Positions 21,320 through 34,560 of a stretch of 64,000 nt of DNA are shown here, piece after piece. The stretch comes from Asterella californica (Eukaryota; Streptophyta; Marchantiopsida; Marchantiales; Aytoniaceae): the NCBI GenBank assembly GCA_036924285.1, contig JAYKYS010000011.1:7006001-7070000 (forward strand), written 5' to 3'. A model generated the notes under the pieces. It worked only from the letters and a program-made list of their open reading frames with translations, was not told where the DNA came from and searched no databases. A program made the translations under genes and the position numbers. Position 1 is the first letter of the stretch. Each line of letters starts with the position of its first letter.

Positions 21320-22030
21320 TTGTTCAATATAGGTTTTGGGTACTTCCATTTACCACGTTTCTAGGGAATGTAAATTCAACCCTTATCATATGACCATACC
21401 GTCTAAGGGTTCATCCAGATTTGAGAAGAGTTAATAAATATTATGCATTCCCAACCACCTTTGGAGAACTTTTGCTCCGGTTTTGTTATTAAGTGGAATG
21501 CGGAACGAAATGCCTCTGTTGGACTGCCGGTTAACCAAAAAAAGTTACTTTAACTGATATACTAATTTATTACCTAATCTTTCTTATAAAAAATCCATTA
21601 AAAAATTAGCTTACTGTACTCTTCCGCTTTCAGATGGAAGAGGTGATAAGCAAGCAGGGTTAATACCATTTCATAAGATCGTGCTAATTGCAGGGTTGTA
21701 CACAAAAAATATCTAATTCATATCTCAGCTTTAAGCTGAAGTTAAATATGCATGCTGGATGAACTTCCGAGAACTTTTGCTCGTTTGTTGTTATAGAAGA
21801 AATTTATAAATATTAAATAAAAAATATTTATCATATGAATATAAATAATTAAAATATTTATAAATATTAACTATTAGCACATGCTTATAAACAGAGGAAG
21901 ACGAAAAATACCATAAGACTTGAGAATACTGTTGCGCTTCTAAACGTACAAGTCTGAGAATTTATTATTAATAATATATTAATTTAATAAAAGTTTAATT
22001 TATTGTCTAATTCTTCCTGTTGCATATTTT
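21320..22030. repeat. AT-rich repeat, inverted relative to 61740-62420
   Basis: Segments such as GAGAACTTTTGCTC, AATAATTAAAATATTTATAAATATTAACT and TTATTACCTAATCTTTC recur in reverse complement at about 61740-62060. The whole looks like a non-coding DNA-transposon family. No end structure was fixed. Confidence 0.6.
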
Positions 22031-24501
22031 CCTCCTCCATTGAAATATGCAGGAAGTGAATAATACGCACCTACTCTGATTGATAAATTGCAGAACTTGT
22101 AGAAATCGTTACAGTGGACCAAACTGGAAGTGACAAAAGTTGTTCAAGAGCTTTATGGTTCCATTGTTATGCAAATACCGTCGATTCCAGAAGAATTTAC
22201 GGAAAAGACAAAATAGAGAGAAACTTTCATTATCTCTCATCTCCCCTATGGGATAACTTGTGGATGGTGTTTATCTTTAAACTTTTCCTAATCCATGAGT
22301 GTAATTTGCATTCTCAAATACTTTAATAGAATCAAAATTTCTATAATTAAAACCACATATAAAAGGTTGCTGATCCGAATTAAATCACTCCAAGCTCTTA
22401 TGTATATTCACCCAAGCTCTGATCCAGTTCATGTATTAGAGTGTGCATTGATTTCTGAAGCAAATAATCAGATTTTATTTGGGAATGATTAGATGCAAAT
22501 CAGTATTTTACAAACCTCTCTAAATCTTTCGTGAAATAATGATACATTATACAGAGAATCTCGTTCAATCATGTTCTCTCTCACAGAACATGAGTGTCTT
22601 CTCCCCGACTCAAACTCCGGACGTGGACCTTGTTAATCAGCACAGTTTTCACTGTGCTAACTTAAATATTTATAAAGATAATGTTTTTCTAGTTTTATAA
22701 AATAATCTTCGAACTGTTATCAAAAATATCTGAAAATATCTGACAAACTTGTCTACAGAAAATAAGAGATCTCTTCTGATGTGATAGTCACTCTTCAGAC
22801 AGAGACCAAAATATCTGATAGACCTGAGAAAATATATTCACGTTGAATATTCATTTGGTACGAGGTCTAGAGGAAAAAAATACATTCTTGCTGTGTAAGA
22901 AATCCAAACACCAATGATAAGTTCTAATATTTTTTTCCTTGGAATCTGCTTCTGTTCATTCCAGTGAACGGAATACGGACGTTCCAAACCGAAAATGTAC
23001 CTCGACATATACATAGAGTTCTGATTTGGATACTCTTAAGCCCAATCTGCAGCACAGCAATTCTTCCTTAATGTATCCATTATCGTTCGTTAATAGAAAA
23101 TTAAAGAAGAATACGCAAATTACATTTGTAACCTGATGTAGGGCAAAATATTCTTTGAAAAATAAACTTTGAAGCTATTTGCAAAATTTTTTATTTCCAA
23201 GCTATTTGCTTCCTGTGCGATTTGGCGAAGAGTAAGTTCTCTCTTGCTTCTTAATCATGAGAATAACAAATTCCCATGATCCGCGAAAAGGAAAAAGAAT
23301 GAAAGTTATAATAATACTGAAGATCTCAGAGCAAATATACGCATAAAGAGAAAATAAATAACTCTTATCATTTTGCATGCAAAGCTCAATTTTTAGTTAG
23401 CATTCGCGTTCAAGCCTTCAAAGTAAGGTATTATAGAATAGTTTATATATAACCAAAATCGTTTTTCAAAACTTATAACTGAATAATCAAAATCCAGTTG
23501 CCGTTGATACTTTGATGCTGCCACGTCACAGACAGGCTCCAGCTGGATGTACAAAACAGGATGTAGTAAAGCTGGAAAACTCGAGTAGGTACAGTAGGGA
23601 GCCGGACAAAATGCACGTCAGAGTGGACGTGAAAGGACTGCGCAAATCACGATATTCGTACTTATAGTCGTAGCCTGAGAATGATCAATGCCAAGTTGTG
23701 CTCTCACTCGCAACAGGCGGAAGCAATGGGTTCTGACGAGATCGATGAGAACACCAAACAAACGATGTTACGATCCGCTGACAGTGACTTTCAATTTGGA
23801 CAGCCAACTGAGGGAAGGAATATGAAGAAGGTTTTGTTTGTTGGTTTTCAAGGGCGCAAAAGTCTAAGTCGGCCGACCTAACAACGGAACAGGACGGGAA
23901 GTTGACACTGCTACGTACAATGCCATCTCCGGAATACGCTGTACTTCTGTACTAACTGGGTTGGAATTGTAGCTCGAGAAAAGCAAACAGGAGAAGGCGT
24001 AGGAAGCTGTATCTGTTGATAAAATTGCCAGCTTTGGAGGTCCCGTTTCGAGAGTAGAATAAAGGTGGGGCTTAGTAAATGTGAACTGTTTTTCCTTGCA
24101 AACCATTATAGGTTTTGTACTGGTCTCTGAGACCACCGAGTGAGTTCAACGGCGAATATGGTCTAACCAGTTTACAACTTTGCAAGTACTAAAATTGATC
24201 GAATCTTATGAAGCAGTAGAAACCGAGTTCAGCATGTGCTGTCACTTGGATCAGTTCGATTTAATTCGCTATACTTTCTATGCAATCGGTATAAACGAGT
24301 GGCATGTGTGCCTGAAAGACTTCATGAAAGTGAGTAGGTATCACGAATCACGGTCCTGACTGCAAAATTTTTCTGATCTGAGTAGAAGGAGGAAGAGGAA
24401 CTTCCTGACAGCATTTGTCATCTGACCTGGAAACAGGATTTCATCAAAGACATTGTCGGCTACTTCTCTTTCCAGTTTCTTGCTGGGAGAAAGAGAAAAT
24501 C
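22031..24501. other. AT-rich intergenic DNA and XPB upstream region
   Basis: No coding signals are seen from 22031 to 23600. The last kilobase before 24502 is less AT-rich and should contain the XPB promoter. No clear core element was identified. Confidence 0.4.
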
Positions 24502-27500
24502 ATGAAACCACCCGGTAATTTGATTCTTCCTTTGAGCTTCGGTAGGGGCGGTGCTGCTTGTGGTTTCTGGAGACTTGATTGGGGTTTATCATAGTTCAAG
24601 TGGAAAAAGGGAAATTAGTTCGGCTCATGCGAACGGTTCAGGAAGAATTATGAATTGCGTAAAGGGCGACTGAATTTGCACTTAGGTTTGGTGGTTGATG
24701 CTGCCTGTTTGTAGGTGGGGACAGTGGTCGACCCAGTAAGAAGGCAAAGACCCAGAAATCTTCGGGATCAGGGAAAGCAAAGGTTGGACCTTGCACTTGA
24801 CTACTTCTAAAAGAACGGATGACCTTTGGGGCTTCTGACAGAGGAATTTGGACCTTGTGGGTTGCAATTTGTTTGTCTGTGCACATATATACACATTTTA
24901 GGCATTGGTGGACTTCTGTCTTGAGACACTGAGACACTCAGTTACCGTTTTCCAGGAAGCTTACGAAGTTCCAGAAGACCTTGACGATGATGACGGAGAG
25001 TATTATGAGGAGGGTGGCATTGAACAAGAAGGTCCGCCCGTACCTGTGCCCTTGAATGGATCAGGGTTTTTAGGTGGAAAAGCTGGAGCGTTTTAGAGAA
25101 ACTAAGGATTTTGGACTTAGATTACATGGTCTGGATCGGTGGATTGTTACCTCTATCGAAGCTTTGGCTTGAACCGGTTAGACGAATTATTGTTGCTTGT
25201 AATTTAGGTTGTAGCTTTTCCAGACTGATGATTTTCTCTGTTCTACTCTCAGAGAAAGTCGAGAAGAAGGATTTCACGAAATTGGAGCTGAAGCCAGACC
25301 ATCAGAACCGGCCACTCTGGGTTTGCGCGGATGGGCACATTTTCTTGGAAACATTTTCTCATCTGTACAAACAGGCCTATGACTTCCTCATCGCCATCTC
25401 GGAACCAGTTTGCAGGTTTGCTTCACAATTTAACGCTGAAATCAGTGAGTTGCGAACAAGTACCATACTTAATGTTGATTTTTTGTTTGATATGTGTTTG
25501 GAACCTTCCCGTGATGAATTCGCGTTTTGTGTTCCCAGACCGGAGTCCATGCACGAGTACAACTTGACTCCCCATTCACTGTACGCCGCAGTTTCAGTAG
25601 GACTAGAGACAGAAACCATAATTAATGTTTTAGATAGACTGAGTAAGACTAAGCTTCACAAAGAGATCATCGATTTTATTCGCGACTCCACGTTGAATTA
25701 CGGAAAGGTGAAGCTTGTTCTTCAGAAGAACCGGTATTTTGTGGAGTCACCATTTCCCGAGGTACTTCTTTGGCCCAACACGACGTTGGGTTTAACTTCA
25801 CTGATTGTCGTGAGGATTGAACTGCTGGTGTTGGCACTCATTTGTGAATCTGCGGTAATGTATGTTTCTTTCGGTTCTGTATGAATGTTTACGGGTTTTG
25901 TTACTGCTGACATCATCATGGTCCTACACTGTGCAGGTTTTACAGAAGCTTCTGAGAGATGATGTCATAAATCGTGCGAGAATAACTTCTGGAGATGTAA
26001 GTAGGTTTTTCAAAGAAGTGGTCATCCAGTTTCAGTTCTTCAAGTGTGAAGATGTACAGCCAGCTACCAACGGATGTTCTGATGGTTTGAAGTGGCGATT
26101 ATTGCAGCCCAAAGATGGTCAGTCCGCTTTCCATGTTAGCAAAGCACCGTTGGAAAAGGGGGGTCAAGATCTATTGGGGGCAGATGAGATTGCAGCAGCT
26201 GCTGAGGAGAAAGAAATGCATGCCTTTGAAGTTGACCCTGCACAGGTACGTTGCATATTTATGAAACATTCGGTTGCGTGATTAGAGTAGAACCACATGA
26301 AAATAGGAGCTCATTTCTAGTTACGCATAGCATGACCTGCAATTATCGTGCGACTGCTCGTTGAATGTTCATATCATGTGTTGAGCATCCGGTTATAAGA
26401 AGACAAGTTCGGTGCAGGTCTCATGTTACTGTGAGGTGTTTTTCAGCCGGTGGAGCCAGATAGCAAGTTTAAAATTTCATAGCCGTGTTTCTAGGTCCAC
26501 GTGCTTTGTGTTAGTTTTGACCGGCAGCAAGGAGGCATGTTTATTTACTCGCAGTATGGATGAATTGGTTTCTGTACTTTTTCAGGTGGAGCATGTTAAA
26601 CAGCGTTGCCTTCCAAATGCTCTAAATTACCCCATGTTGGAGGAGTATGATTTCAGAAATGATACTGTACGTTTTCTCTCTAAATTATCCTTGACTACAT
26701 CCTACGTTCCAAACTGACGCCCTATAGGGCAATCCTCAGAGCGGGAATAAACAGGATCTACAAATGCGTTTTATGTTTTTGGTCAAGATACGTTTTAGAT
26801 TCGTGTACCTTAGCTCTCGACTCCTATGCTCCCGAATGTTCCTTGTATCCCAGCCGCTCTTTGACCATGCTATACATTCCTGCCAACTCATAATATAATA
26901 CTATCCTTCTTCAGAACAGGTTTTCTCCCACCTTCTGCTGCTTGTACCGCACTACGGTCTTCAGTCTGCATCCTTTCTGATTCCTGATTCGTTCCTATCT
27001 CTCTTCTGTATAATCTGCCCTCTCTAGTACAGAAGTAGATACGGGGCCAAGTACATAGTAAGTAGCAAATAGGGGCCGAATGTGCGCTAAACTGACAAGT
27101 GGAGTTCTGGTTCAGAGTGGGCCTTCGCTAACTCCACTTGTCAGTTTAGCGCATTCGGACCCTGTTTGCTACTTACTATGTACTTTGCCCCGTATCTACG
27201 GGGCCAAGAACACACTCCCGTACTTACTATGTACGGGAGGGTGTTCTCTCTCTGTTGGGTGCTGATGAAGTCAGAGAGCTGGTTGAGGTGCATGTGACTG
27301 GAAGGTGTTTCGCTGCATGCTCCGAGTGTGTGTATGTGGTAATTAGGCACCTACTCAGTGCCTATATGCATCAGTGACATTGGCAAATATTCTACCTCTA
27401 TTCTCTTCTCTTTCTATTCTCTGCGCTTTCTTTGTTTTATATCTCCTTTGCTCTTCAAATTTAAATCTCTTCGTTGGGTTCTTGGCTATCTCATCCTCGC

Positions 27501-30500
27501 TCGCCATCGACGATCTTCACTTCATACACTATCGTTCGGTTTAACTCCTGCTCTTTGAGTTCATTTCCAGCTCTTTGGATTCTGCACGTGATATTGTTAA
27601 AAGCAGTCGCATTGCATCTTTCTCCGTCGCATTGCACTCTGCATCGCACTCTATACCACTCTATATCTGGGAATGTGCGTCTTGCTACACGTTCCCATCG
27701 GCACACCCTTCGGTTACAAATAATTCGCTAACTCTGCTTGACAGTTTAGCCCCTAATTGGTTATCACTGTGTAGTTGGCTGGACTAATTGCGTGATAACC
27801 CTATACTAGAGACTGGTCCTTGAGCATATCTGCCATTCTCGACGTATGAAGATAACTCTGCTTGACAGTTTAGCGCACATTCGGCCTTGTTTGTTACTTA
27901 CTATGTACTTGGCCCCGTATTTACCTCTGTACTAGAGAGTGGTCCTTGATAAAAATCTGCCATTCTCGAAGTATGAATATATGTACTTGGCCCTGTATCT
28001 ATTTACCTCTGTACTAGAGAGTGGTCCTTGATAAAATCTGCCATTCTCGACGTATGAATATATGTCATTGGCCCCTTATCTATCTCTGTACTAGAGAGTG
28101 GTCCTTGAGAACATCTGCCATTCTCGACTTATGAATATAAGTGGCTCATGTGACTATGATGCAGATCAACGCAGATGTAGCGATGGAGTTGAAACCCCAG
28201 GCTCAGCCTCGACCTTATCAAGAAAAGAGTCTCAGCAAAATGTTTGGAAATGGTAGGATTGCGTTGAAAATATTGTCGCCTTTTTGTTAACAAAGTTCTG
28301 AAAGATGGTCTTCTTGTGTGGAATTCGCGTCCAATTTGCGGTGTTATTTTTGTTTCGTGCAGGTCGTGCAAGGTCAGGAATTATTGTGCTGCCTTGCGGA
28401 GCTGGAAAGTCCTTGGTGGGGGTTTCTGCAGCTTGCCGAATTCGCAAGAGTTGTCTTTGTCTAGCGACAAATGCAGTGTCAGTTGATCAGTGGGCTTTCC
28501 AGTTCAAGTTGTGGTCAACTATCAGAGATGATCAAATTTCTAGATTCACATCTGACAGCAAGGAAAGACTGAGGAGCAGTGTCGGTGTTGTAGTAACCAC
28601 TTACAACATGGTGGCATTTGGAGGCAAACGATCAGAAGAGTCTCAGAAGATCATTGAAGAGATTCAGAATCGAGAATGGGGACTTCTTCTCATGGACGAG
28701 GTTCTCTTCACCACTTTTGCTGCAGTTGTGTTAATTTCACGAAGCTAGCATAGGTTGAGCACTCTTCGGTAGGGTTAAAACTGTGAAATCTAGAACTCTT
28801 ACGGGATTCAGATCGTCTTATGTGCATCGATTGGTCATCAGGTGCACGTTGTACCCGCTCATATGTTTCGAAAAGTCATCAGCATTACCAAGTCTCACTG
28901 CAAACTCGGACTTACTGGTGAGTTACTCCTGTAAGTTATTAGATTGGAGATTGGAACAAAGAAACAGTTTGGAGATCGCGAGCAGCTATGTTATTGTCGG
29001 CGTCTGTGTTCAGGTGTGTAGTCATCAGCTAATACTCTCTCTTATCTACTTTTCAGCTACACTGGTGCGAGAGGATGATCGTATCAGTGATCTTAACTTT
29101 CTGATCGGCCCGAAACTGTATGAAGCCAATTGGCTCGACTTAGTGAAAGGTGGATTTATTGCCAATGTGCAATGTGCGGAAGTGTGGTGTCCCATGACTA
29201 AGGAGTTTTATGCGGAGTATTTGAAGAAGGATAACTCCAGAAAGCGTCAGGTGTGGATAGCTTCCCTTAATGATGAGTTGTGCCTTCAGTGTTGCATACT
29301 TCAAAACCTTTTCTCCAGTTGCTATGTGGAGAAAGCTAGGCTAATTGTCCTGCTCGCGCTCCTATGAATCGCCGCTGTACCTGTTGGTACTGTCAAGCCA
29401 ACATAGGCAAATGCTGATGTCATGACGTTATTCAGGGTCTCTACGTCATGAATCCAAACAAGTTCCGAGCATGCGAATTTTTGATCCGGTTTCACGAACA
29501 GCAGCGTGGTGACAAAATAATTGTGTTCTCAGACAATCTATTTGCTTTGCGCGCATACGCTCAGAAGCTGCGCAGACCGTTTATTGACGGTCCTACCAGG
29601 TACTTTGGTACCTGCACTTTTCGGGTGAACGGCTACACAGTTCAGGGACTCCCAACGGAGACCCCTCTTCTTATATTTCTTTGTTTCTTGAGGAGGAGTT
29701 GTCTCGAGAGGGTAATCATTTAGGAACTAGCTGTAAATTCCTAACACTAGTGCAGACTAGCGAACTGGTTTTCTTTGATTATCGACACTTGATGATACCT
29801 TGTCTAGTGAGACTGAAGTCCAAGTTGGCACCGCTTGATTGATCTTGACCTTGCGTAATAAGCATAGGTGGTGGTCGACCTTGATGTTTGCAGCCATCAC
29901 GAAAGGACCAGAGTCTTGCAAGCTTTCAAGCACAGCACGGAGTTGAATACTGTGTTCCTGTCCAAGGTCTGAAGACTACCCCTGGACTAGATGTTCTTAG
30001 TTCTCGCATTCGGAAGATAGTTCTAAGAACTGAACTAAATATCCGGTACCTTATTTTGTGGAAACTTATTTCTTGCAGGTAGGAGACAACTCGATCGATA
30101 TCCCAGAAGCTAATGTTCTGATTCAAATCTCTTCGCATGCCGGTTCACGACGTCAAGAAGCTCAACGTTTAGGACGTATTTTGCGTGCTAAGGTACATTT
30201 GTAGTTAGCCTTCATCTTGGAGCTCTGCTATTACTCAAATCTGCTTTTTCTAAGTAGGCCTGAAGCTGAGGTGTTTTTTTGTGACCCGGTGCTGATATTT
30301 ATTATCTATGGACCAGGGCAAGCACAAGGACCGAATGGCAGGAGGATCGGAGGAGTTCAATGCCTTCTTTTACACGCTTGTTTCCACTGATACACAAGTA
30401 TGAATGTTCAGACACAAGAAAGATCGGCCTGTTTCCGGAACTATCATTTCTTTTCTCTCCCGTTCATCGTTGAAAGATACAGTTTATTGGTCTAGGTCCT

Positions 30501-31431
30501 GACTGCGACTCCCAAAAGCAAGACCTGTCCAAAAAGTAGTTGATTGACTAGACTATGCACTTTGCTTTCTCACTCATGTCCACAATCTACTGTGAATCAC
30601 CAACTTGTATTTGTCTTACAGGAAATGTATTATTCCACCAAGAGGCAGCAGTTTTTGATCGATCAGGGATATAGTTTCAAGGTGAGCTCGTATCGGTGCA
30701 GTGTACTGGGAGGACTAAAGGTATTGGGAAGATTGTCGGGACGCGACGAAGTCGCTTAGGTGACGGTTTGAACATCGAAACTTACTATGCCGTTTGCGCG
30801 TGTAGGTCATTACCAGCTTACCTCCAGAAGGTTCAGGTCCGGAGCTTAGCTACTATAGTCTTCAGGATCAGCTTGATCTGCTTACAAAGGTAACGTAGTG
30901 ACGAAGCTATCCATCGTGTATTTATGTATTCTATGTGCAGTAGTTACCGACTAGGCTTGTCATGTTCCGAGGACGTTTACACCGCATGATACTTCTTGCA
31001 GGTTCTGAATGCTGGGGAGGAAGCAGCAGGCGTGGAAGAGCTGGAGGAGGATGTCGATGATATCACTCGATTCCGAACCCGCCGAACTCAGGGGCAGATG
31101 AGCCGCTACTCCGGGGCAGATGGTATGATGTATATGGAATACAGGTATAATGCACTCCACCTAACATAAACTTAGAGCATTCATTTTATGCCTACACCAC
31201 AGAGATGAAGGTGTGTTTTAGATCTCACCATTCCCTCGCCATTCCATGACACAACTGACTTGACTGGCTCGTCGAGCTATCACTTCATCCGTTCATCGAA
31301 TTGGGCTTTCTACTAACTCGTCTAATGATATCGTGATGTGGAACAGTACTGGGAAGGGTCGTGGAGGGAAGCCAAAGGCTCGAGACCCCAACAAGCCTCG
31401 ACATAATCTATTCAAGAAAAGGTTCGTTTAG
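24502..31431 (+). CDS. XPB: XPB helicase/translocase of TFIIH (ERCC3, SSL2)
   Basis: Nineteen exons join in phase to about 824 aa: 24502-24514, 24715-24782, 24956-25073, 25253-25415, 25539-25761, 25937-26245, 26586-26666, 28165-28252, 28363-28700, 28842-28917, 29057-29250, 29436-29599, 29894-29966, 30079-30192, 30317-30397, 30622-30681, 30806-30889, 31002-31144, 31347-31431. XPB opens promoter DNA and acts in nucleotide excision repair. The damage-recognition-like N-domain ([17 protein letters not shown]) is followed by Walker A PCGAGKS, DEVH split between exons 9 and 10, the TLVRED motif, and motif [15 protein letters not shown], with FKKRFV at the end. No stop or frameshift was seen. Exon 6 is longer than in the Arabidopsis protein as I recall it. 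Exon 1 codes only four residues. Confidence 0.96.
27021..27940. mobile_element. Foldback/MITE-like element in XPB intron 7
   Basis: A block of about 85 bp (TCTCTAGTACAGAAGTAGAT, then GGGGCCAAGTACATAGTAAG) at 27021-27106 recurs inverted at 27129-27200 and again inverted at 27853-27940. The first pair can fold into a hairpin of about 70 bp with a short loop. No ORF is present and no target duplication was identified. Confidence 0.75.
27799..28140. repeat. Minisatellite of about 80 bp in XPB intron 7
   Basis: CTGTACTAGAGAGTGGTCCT followed by ATCTGCCATTCTCGA and TATGAATATA occurs four times (about 27799, 27924, 28007 and 28086). It partly overlaps the foldback element arm and ends about 25 bp before exon 8. 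Confidence 0.85.
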
Positions 31432-32560
31432 GGTGTTTTACCTGTGGCCACATTAATACAAGGCTTCACTCGAATGAGCTCGGGGAAATGTCTACTGACA
31501 AGCAGTCTTAGCCCTAAGAATGGGATCAGTCACTGCATTGTGAAGACGTGTGCCTCCCGGTGTGATAGTGGAGGCACATGTTGTTAATTATTTTTAGCAC
31601 ATGGAGCTCCGAATGGGAGGCCAATTTCTTGGCACGGAGCGTTCATGATGGCTATTCAGAAGCGGCAGAGCGGGCTTGAGGAATTGAAACAGTACTCGTG
31701 CCTTTCGCGTCTGAGGTTAGGTCGAAGGTAGTTGGCTATTGCCAGTGCGGTCAGCATGTCCCGCAGGTTATATAGGGGGTAACTTCGTGGTTCAAGGCAC
31801 GTATGAGCGTAAGCTATGCTGTGCCTCGGGCTAATGCACCGAACACAGATTTTAGGTGTAGTCACTCAGAACTACCGTAAGGGAGGTCATGGTGAATTTA
31901 TGCCACAGTCCATCAGTCGTTCATGGTTTAGACTGATTGTGGAGGTCGACTAAATTTTGTCGGAGTATTGGTCGACTGAGCGGAGCCGGTCGGCGTATTT
32001 TCTTGCCTTACTACGGTAGTCCGGATTACAATGAGAGAATCCAGTATGTGAGAGATGAATGATCATGTATAAGCTGGAAACCGGATGACGGGAGTGTCTT
32101 ATGTACCAACCTTGCCTTGAAACCTGATCAGGTATATCATACCGTCAGTACGAGGCTAAACGGGAACCACAGTTGAAGATTTAAGAATAATCTTAGTTAC
32201 CCTGTGCTCGAGTCTTGCACCACATATGTTTAGGGGGACATGTGCCAAATAACTTCGTGAACGTTAGACTGTAGGAATTACTTTTTACTGGTCTCCAATT
32301 TGATTTTCTGACGGATGGATGTACTGAGAGAAATTTACGCTGGAATTTCTCGATGTCGGATCTGAGAAGCTGACCAACTTCCGGGGCCAGTCTGACATTC
32401 CTTCTGGACTTTCGAGCATCATAATTTCTAATTTCTCGAAGTTATCCAGAACTTGCATTTGTGTCGAGCGATTCCAGCTCATGTAGTAATAAGATAGATT
32501 TGTTAGAAAGTAGTAGTAGTAGATAAAGTAGTAGTATAGTTAGTAAGGTAGATATGTTAC
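31432..32560. other. 3' flank of XPB and unannotated intergenic DNA
   Basis: No ORF with recognisable content is seen. A short GTA-rich run lies at about 32510-32550. Confidence 0.4.
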
Positions 32561-33080
32561 AAACAAACGACGGGAGCGATCAGGAACGATCGTCTCATTA
32601 CCATCGAAGTGGATCATTTCCATTTTGAAATCGCGATCTCACAACAGAAGTTGTTGTAGTCGAAGCAATCCAACGCGGATCGTTGAAGGTCTCTTGGATT
32701 GTTGTTTTATAATAGCGATCCATGTTCGGTCTTCTTTTGTAATGCGCCTTATCGTATATGGAAAGATTTGATTAGTAAATATTCTATTAATCCACGATTC
32801 AGTGAGGAACGCTGTCTATCTTTGCCATCTATATTGGGTCGTTAACTCGTGTTCATTACTTTGACAAACGACAGTGACTCGCATTGGGGTCGTTATTATA
32901 AAAACGATCCGTGTACGGATTTTTTATGTTAGATCCACTCAAGCATTACAAAGAGGTAGCGCCACCGGTCGGATCGTTCTGTAATCAACGATCTTTTATC
33001 TTCGTTTGACTTTATCTCGTTCTCACAGGGATGTTGAGATGGAACACAGTATGTGCAATCGAAGATCGGTGTCTCTAGTG
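32560..33080. repeat. Degenerate GATC-rich repeat
   Basis: Irregular repeats of GATCG/GGATC phrases occur, such as GGATCGTTCTGTAA at about 32972. A near match GGTCGTTCTGTAA lies at about 53093 in the second GATC-rich block. Confidence 0.5.
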
Positions 33081-33654
33081 GTTTAGCCTATAGTCTACGA
33101 GAAAGGTCGTGTCATTTCATTTTCATCAATTTTATTTGAAAAAAATAGTGAGTTCAATCTTTTGTGGACATGGTTGGAGGTGCATGTTGCTACAAATTGT
33201 TACTGAAGTTTCTGGTCCGAGTCTAGTTGTGGTGGACTCATATGTACAGTCTCATGGTCCTCGAAGACCCTAAGGGAAGATAACATATTTATCATTTTAC
33301 TATATAGATTTTCTTGTTATAATGTTTTATTCACTCATGAACAAGCTATTATCCTTTGGATATAATTGTCTATGTTAATTTGGAGTATACAGAGGAAAAG
33401 AGATCCCAAACAGAATTGTAACAAGACAATGCTTCATTCATCATAGTAAACTATGATATATTCGATCTCTTAGATATTATATGTGAATGTTTTGATGATG
33501 GTGGTAAAATAGACATAATATTTTCTCGTGCATGCGTCGTTCTTACAGACGTGTCAGTCGTCGAAGAATTTATCTCATATGGTATGTCACATTTTCTTTT
33601 GGTTATTATTAAGAGATCTGAAACTCTAAGGATGATAAGGTGAGATTAAGATAG
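33081..33654. other. AT-rich intergenic DNA
   Basis: Nothing coding or repeated was recognised. Confidence 0.35.
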
Positions 33655-34075
33655 AAGAACTCAACCAAAGTTGAATCTTTTCGATCAAGAAAATCAAAGA
33701 AATGACATAAAATGTGATGATTTCTGAGAAAACTCACATGTAATATTTTTCTGAAAAAACTGAAGTAAAGTCACCAAAGTCATCTTCGTGATATCAACAA
33801 TACAATTCTGAGAAGAGAACACACCCACACATAGATAGATAGAAGAACTCAACCCAAGTTGAATCTTTCGATTAAGAGAATCAAAGAAACGACATAAAAT
33901 GTCATGATTTCCGAGAAAAACTCACATGTAATTTTTTTCTGAAAAAACTGAAGTAAAATCACCAAAGTCATCTTCGAGATACCAACAACACAATTCCGGG
34001 AGGAGAACACATCCACACAAGGCCTGCGCACCACTTCGCACTCAGTCAAACTAACAACTGGCAAAAATGACTTGA
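33655..34075 (-). mobile_element. LTR fragment with a 187-bp tandem duplication
   Basis: Two adjacent copies of about 187 bp (from about 33655 and 33842) share GAACTCAACC-AAGTTGAATC and CACCAAAGTCATCTTCG. The second copy continues into ACAACTGGCAAAAATGACTT, and the minus strand then reads TGTCAAGTCA at about 34075, matching the LTR start of the family seen at 45168. Related sequence lies at 51900-51990. Confidence 0.6.
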
Positions 34076-34548
34076 CAGTTGTCGTGCGCATACACATCGC
34101 TATACAACATTTATCGCTGTCTAAACTACAAACAAGATACACACAACAAGCACAGAGTGTCTTACACATACACAAGTATATCACAATCGTCCCCTTAACT
34201 AGCGGTTTGATCCATCAAACTCCAAATAGTCATCTGATCCAACTATGTGATATGCACCTTCTTCGATACGAAGATCAAGAGGCTAGGTGCTACGTCGTAC
34301 CATCGTTAGTCCATACCACGTGAATGTCAAATGAGGTCAGCATTCGTCTACGGTCGTCTTGCGAAAGACCTTTATGTCTTAACCCAATGTTCCAACTTTA
34401 GTTTAAAGAACCACTTAAGGTTCATCTGTACTTGACTTTCCGGCCAACCGCTAAGTCTTACTCGTAATATTTATAATCGAGCGCAAGTCCACCAAGGTTT
34501 TATTGTTCGCATCTGCGCTTGATCTTGAGACTGAGGGTCGTGAAATTC

Positions 34549-34560
34549 ACCCCCACTTTG
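34549..34560 (-). other. Polypurine tract of element A
   Basis: The minus strand reads AAAGTGGGGGT just before the 3' LTR remnant, as expected for plus-strand priming. Confidence 0.6.
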
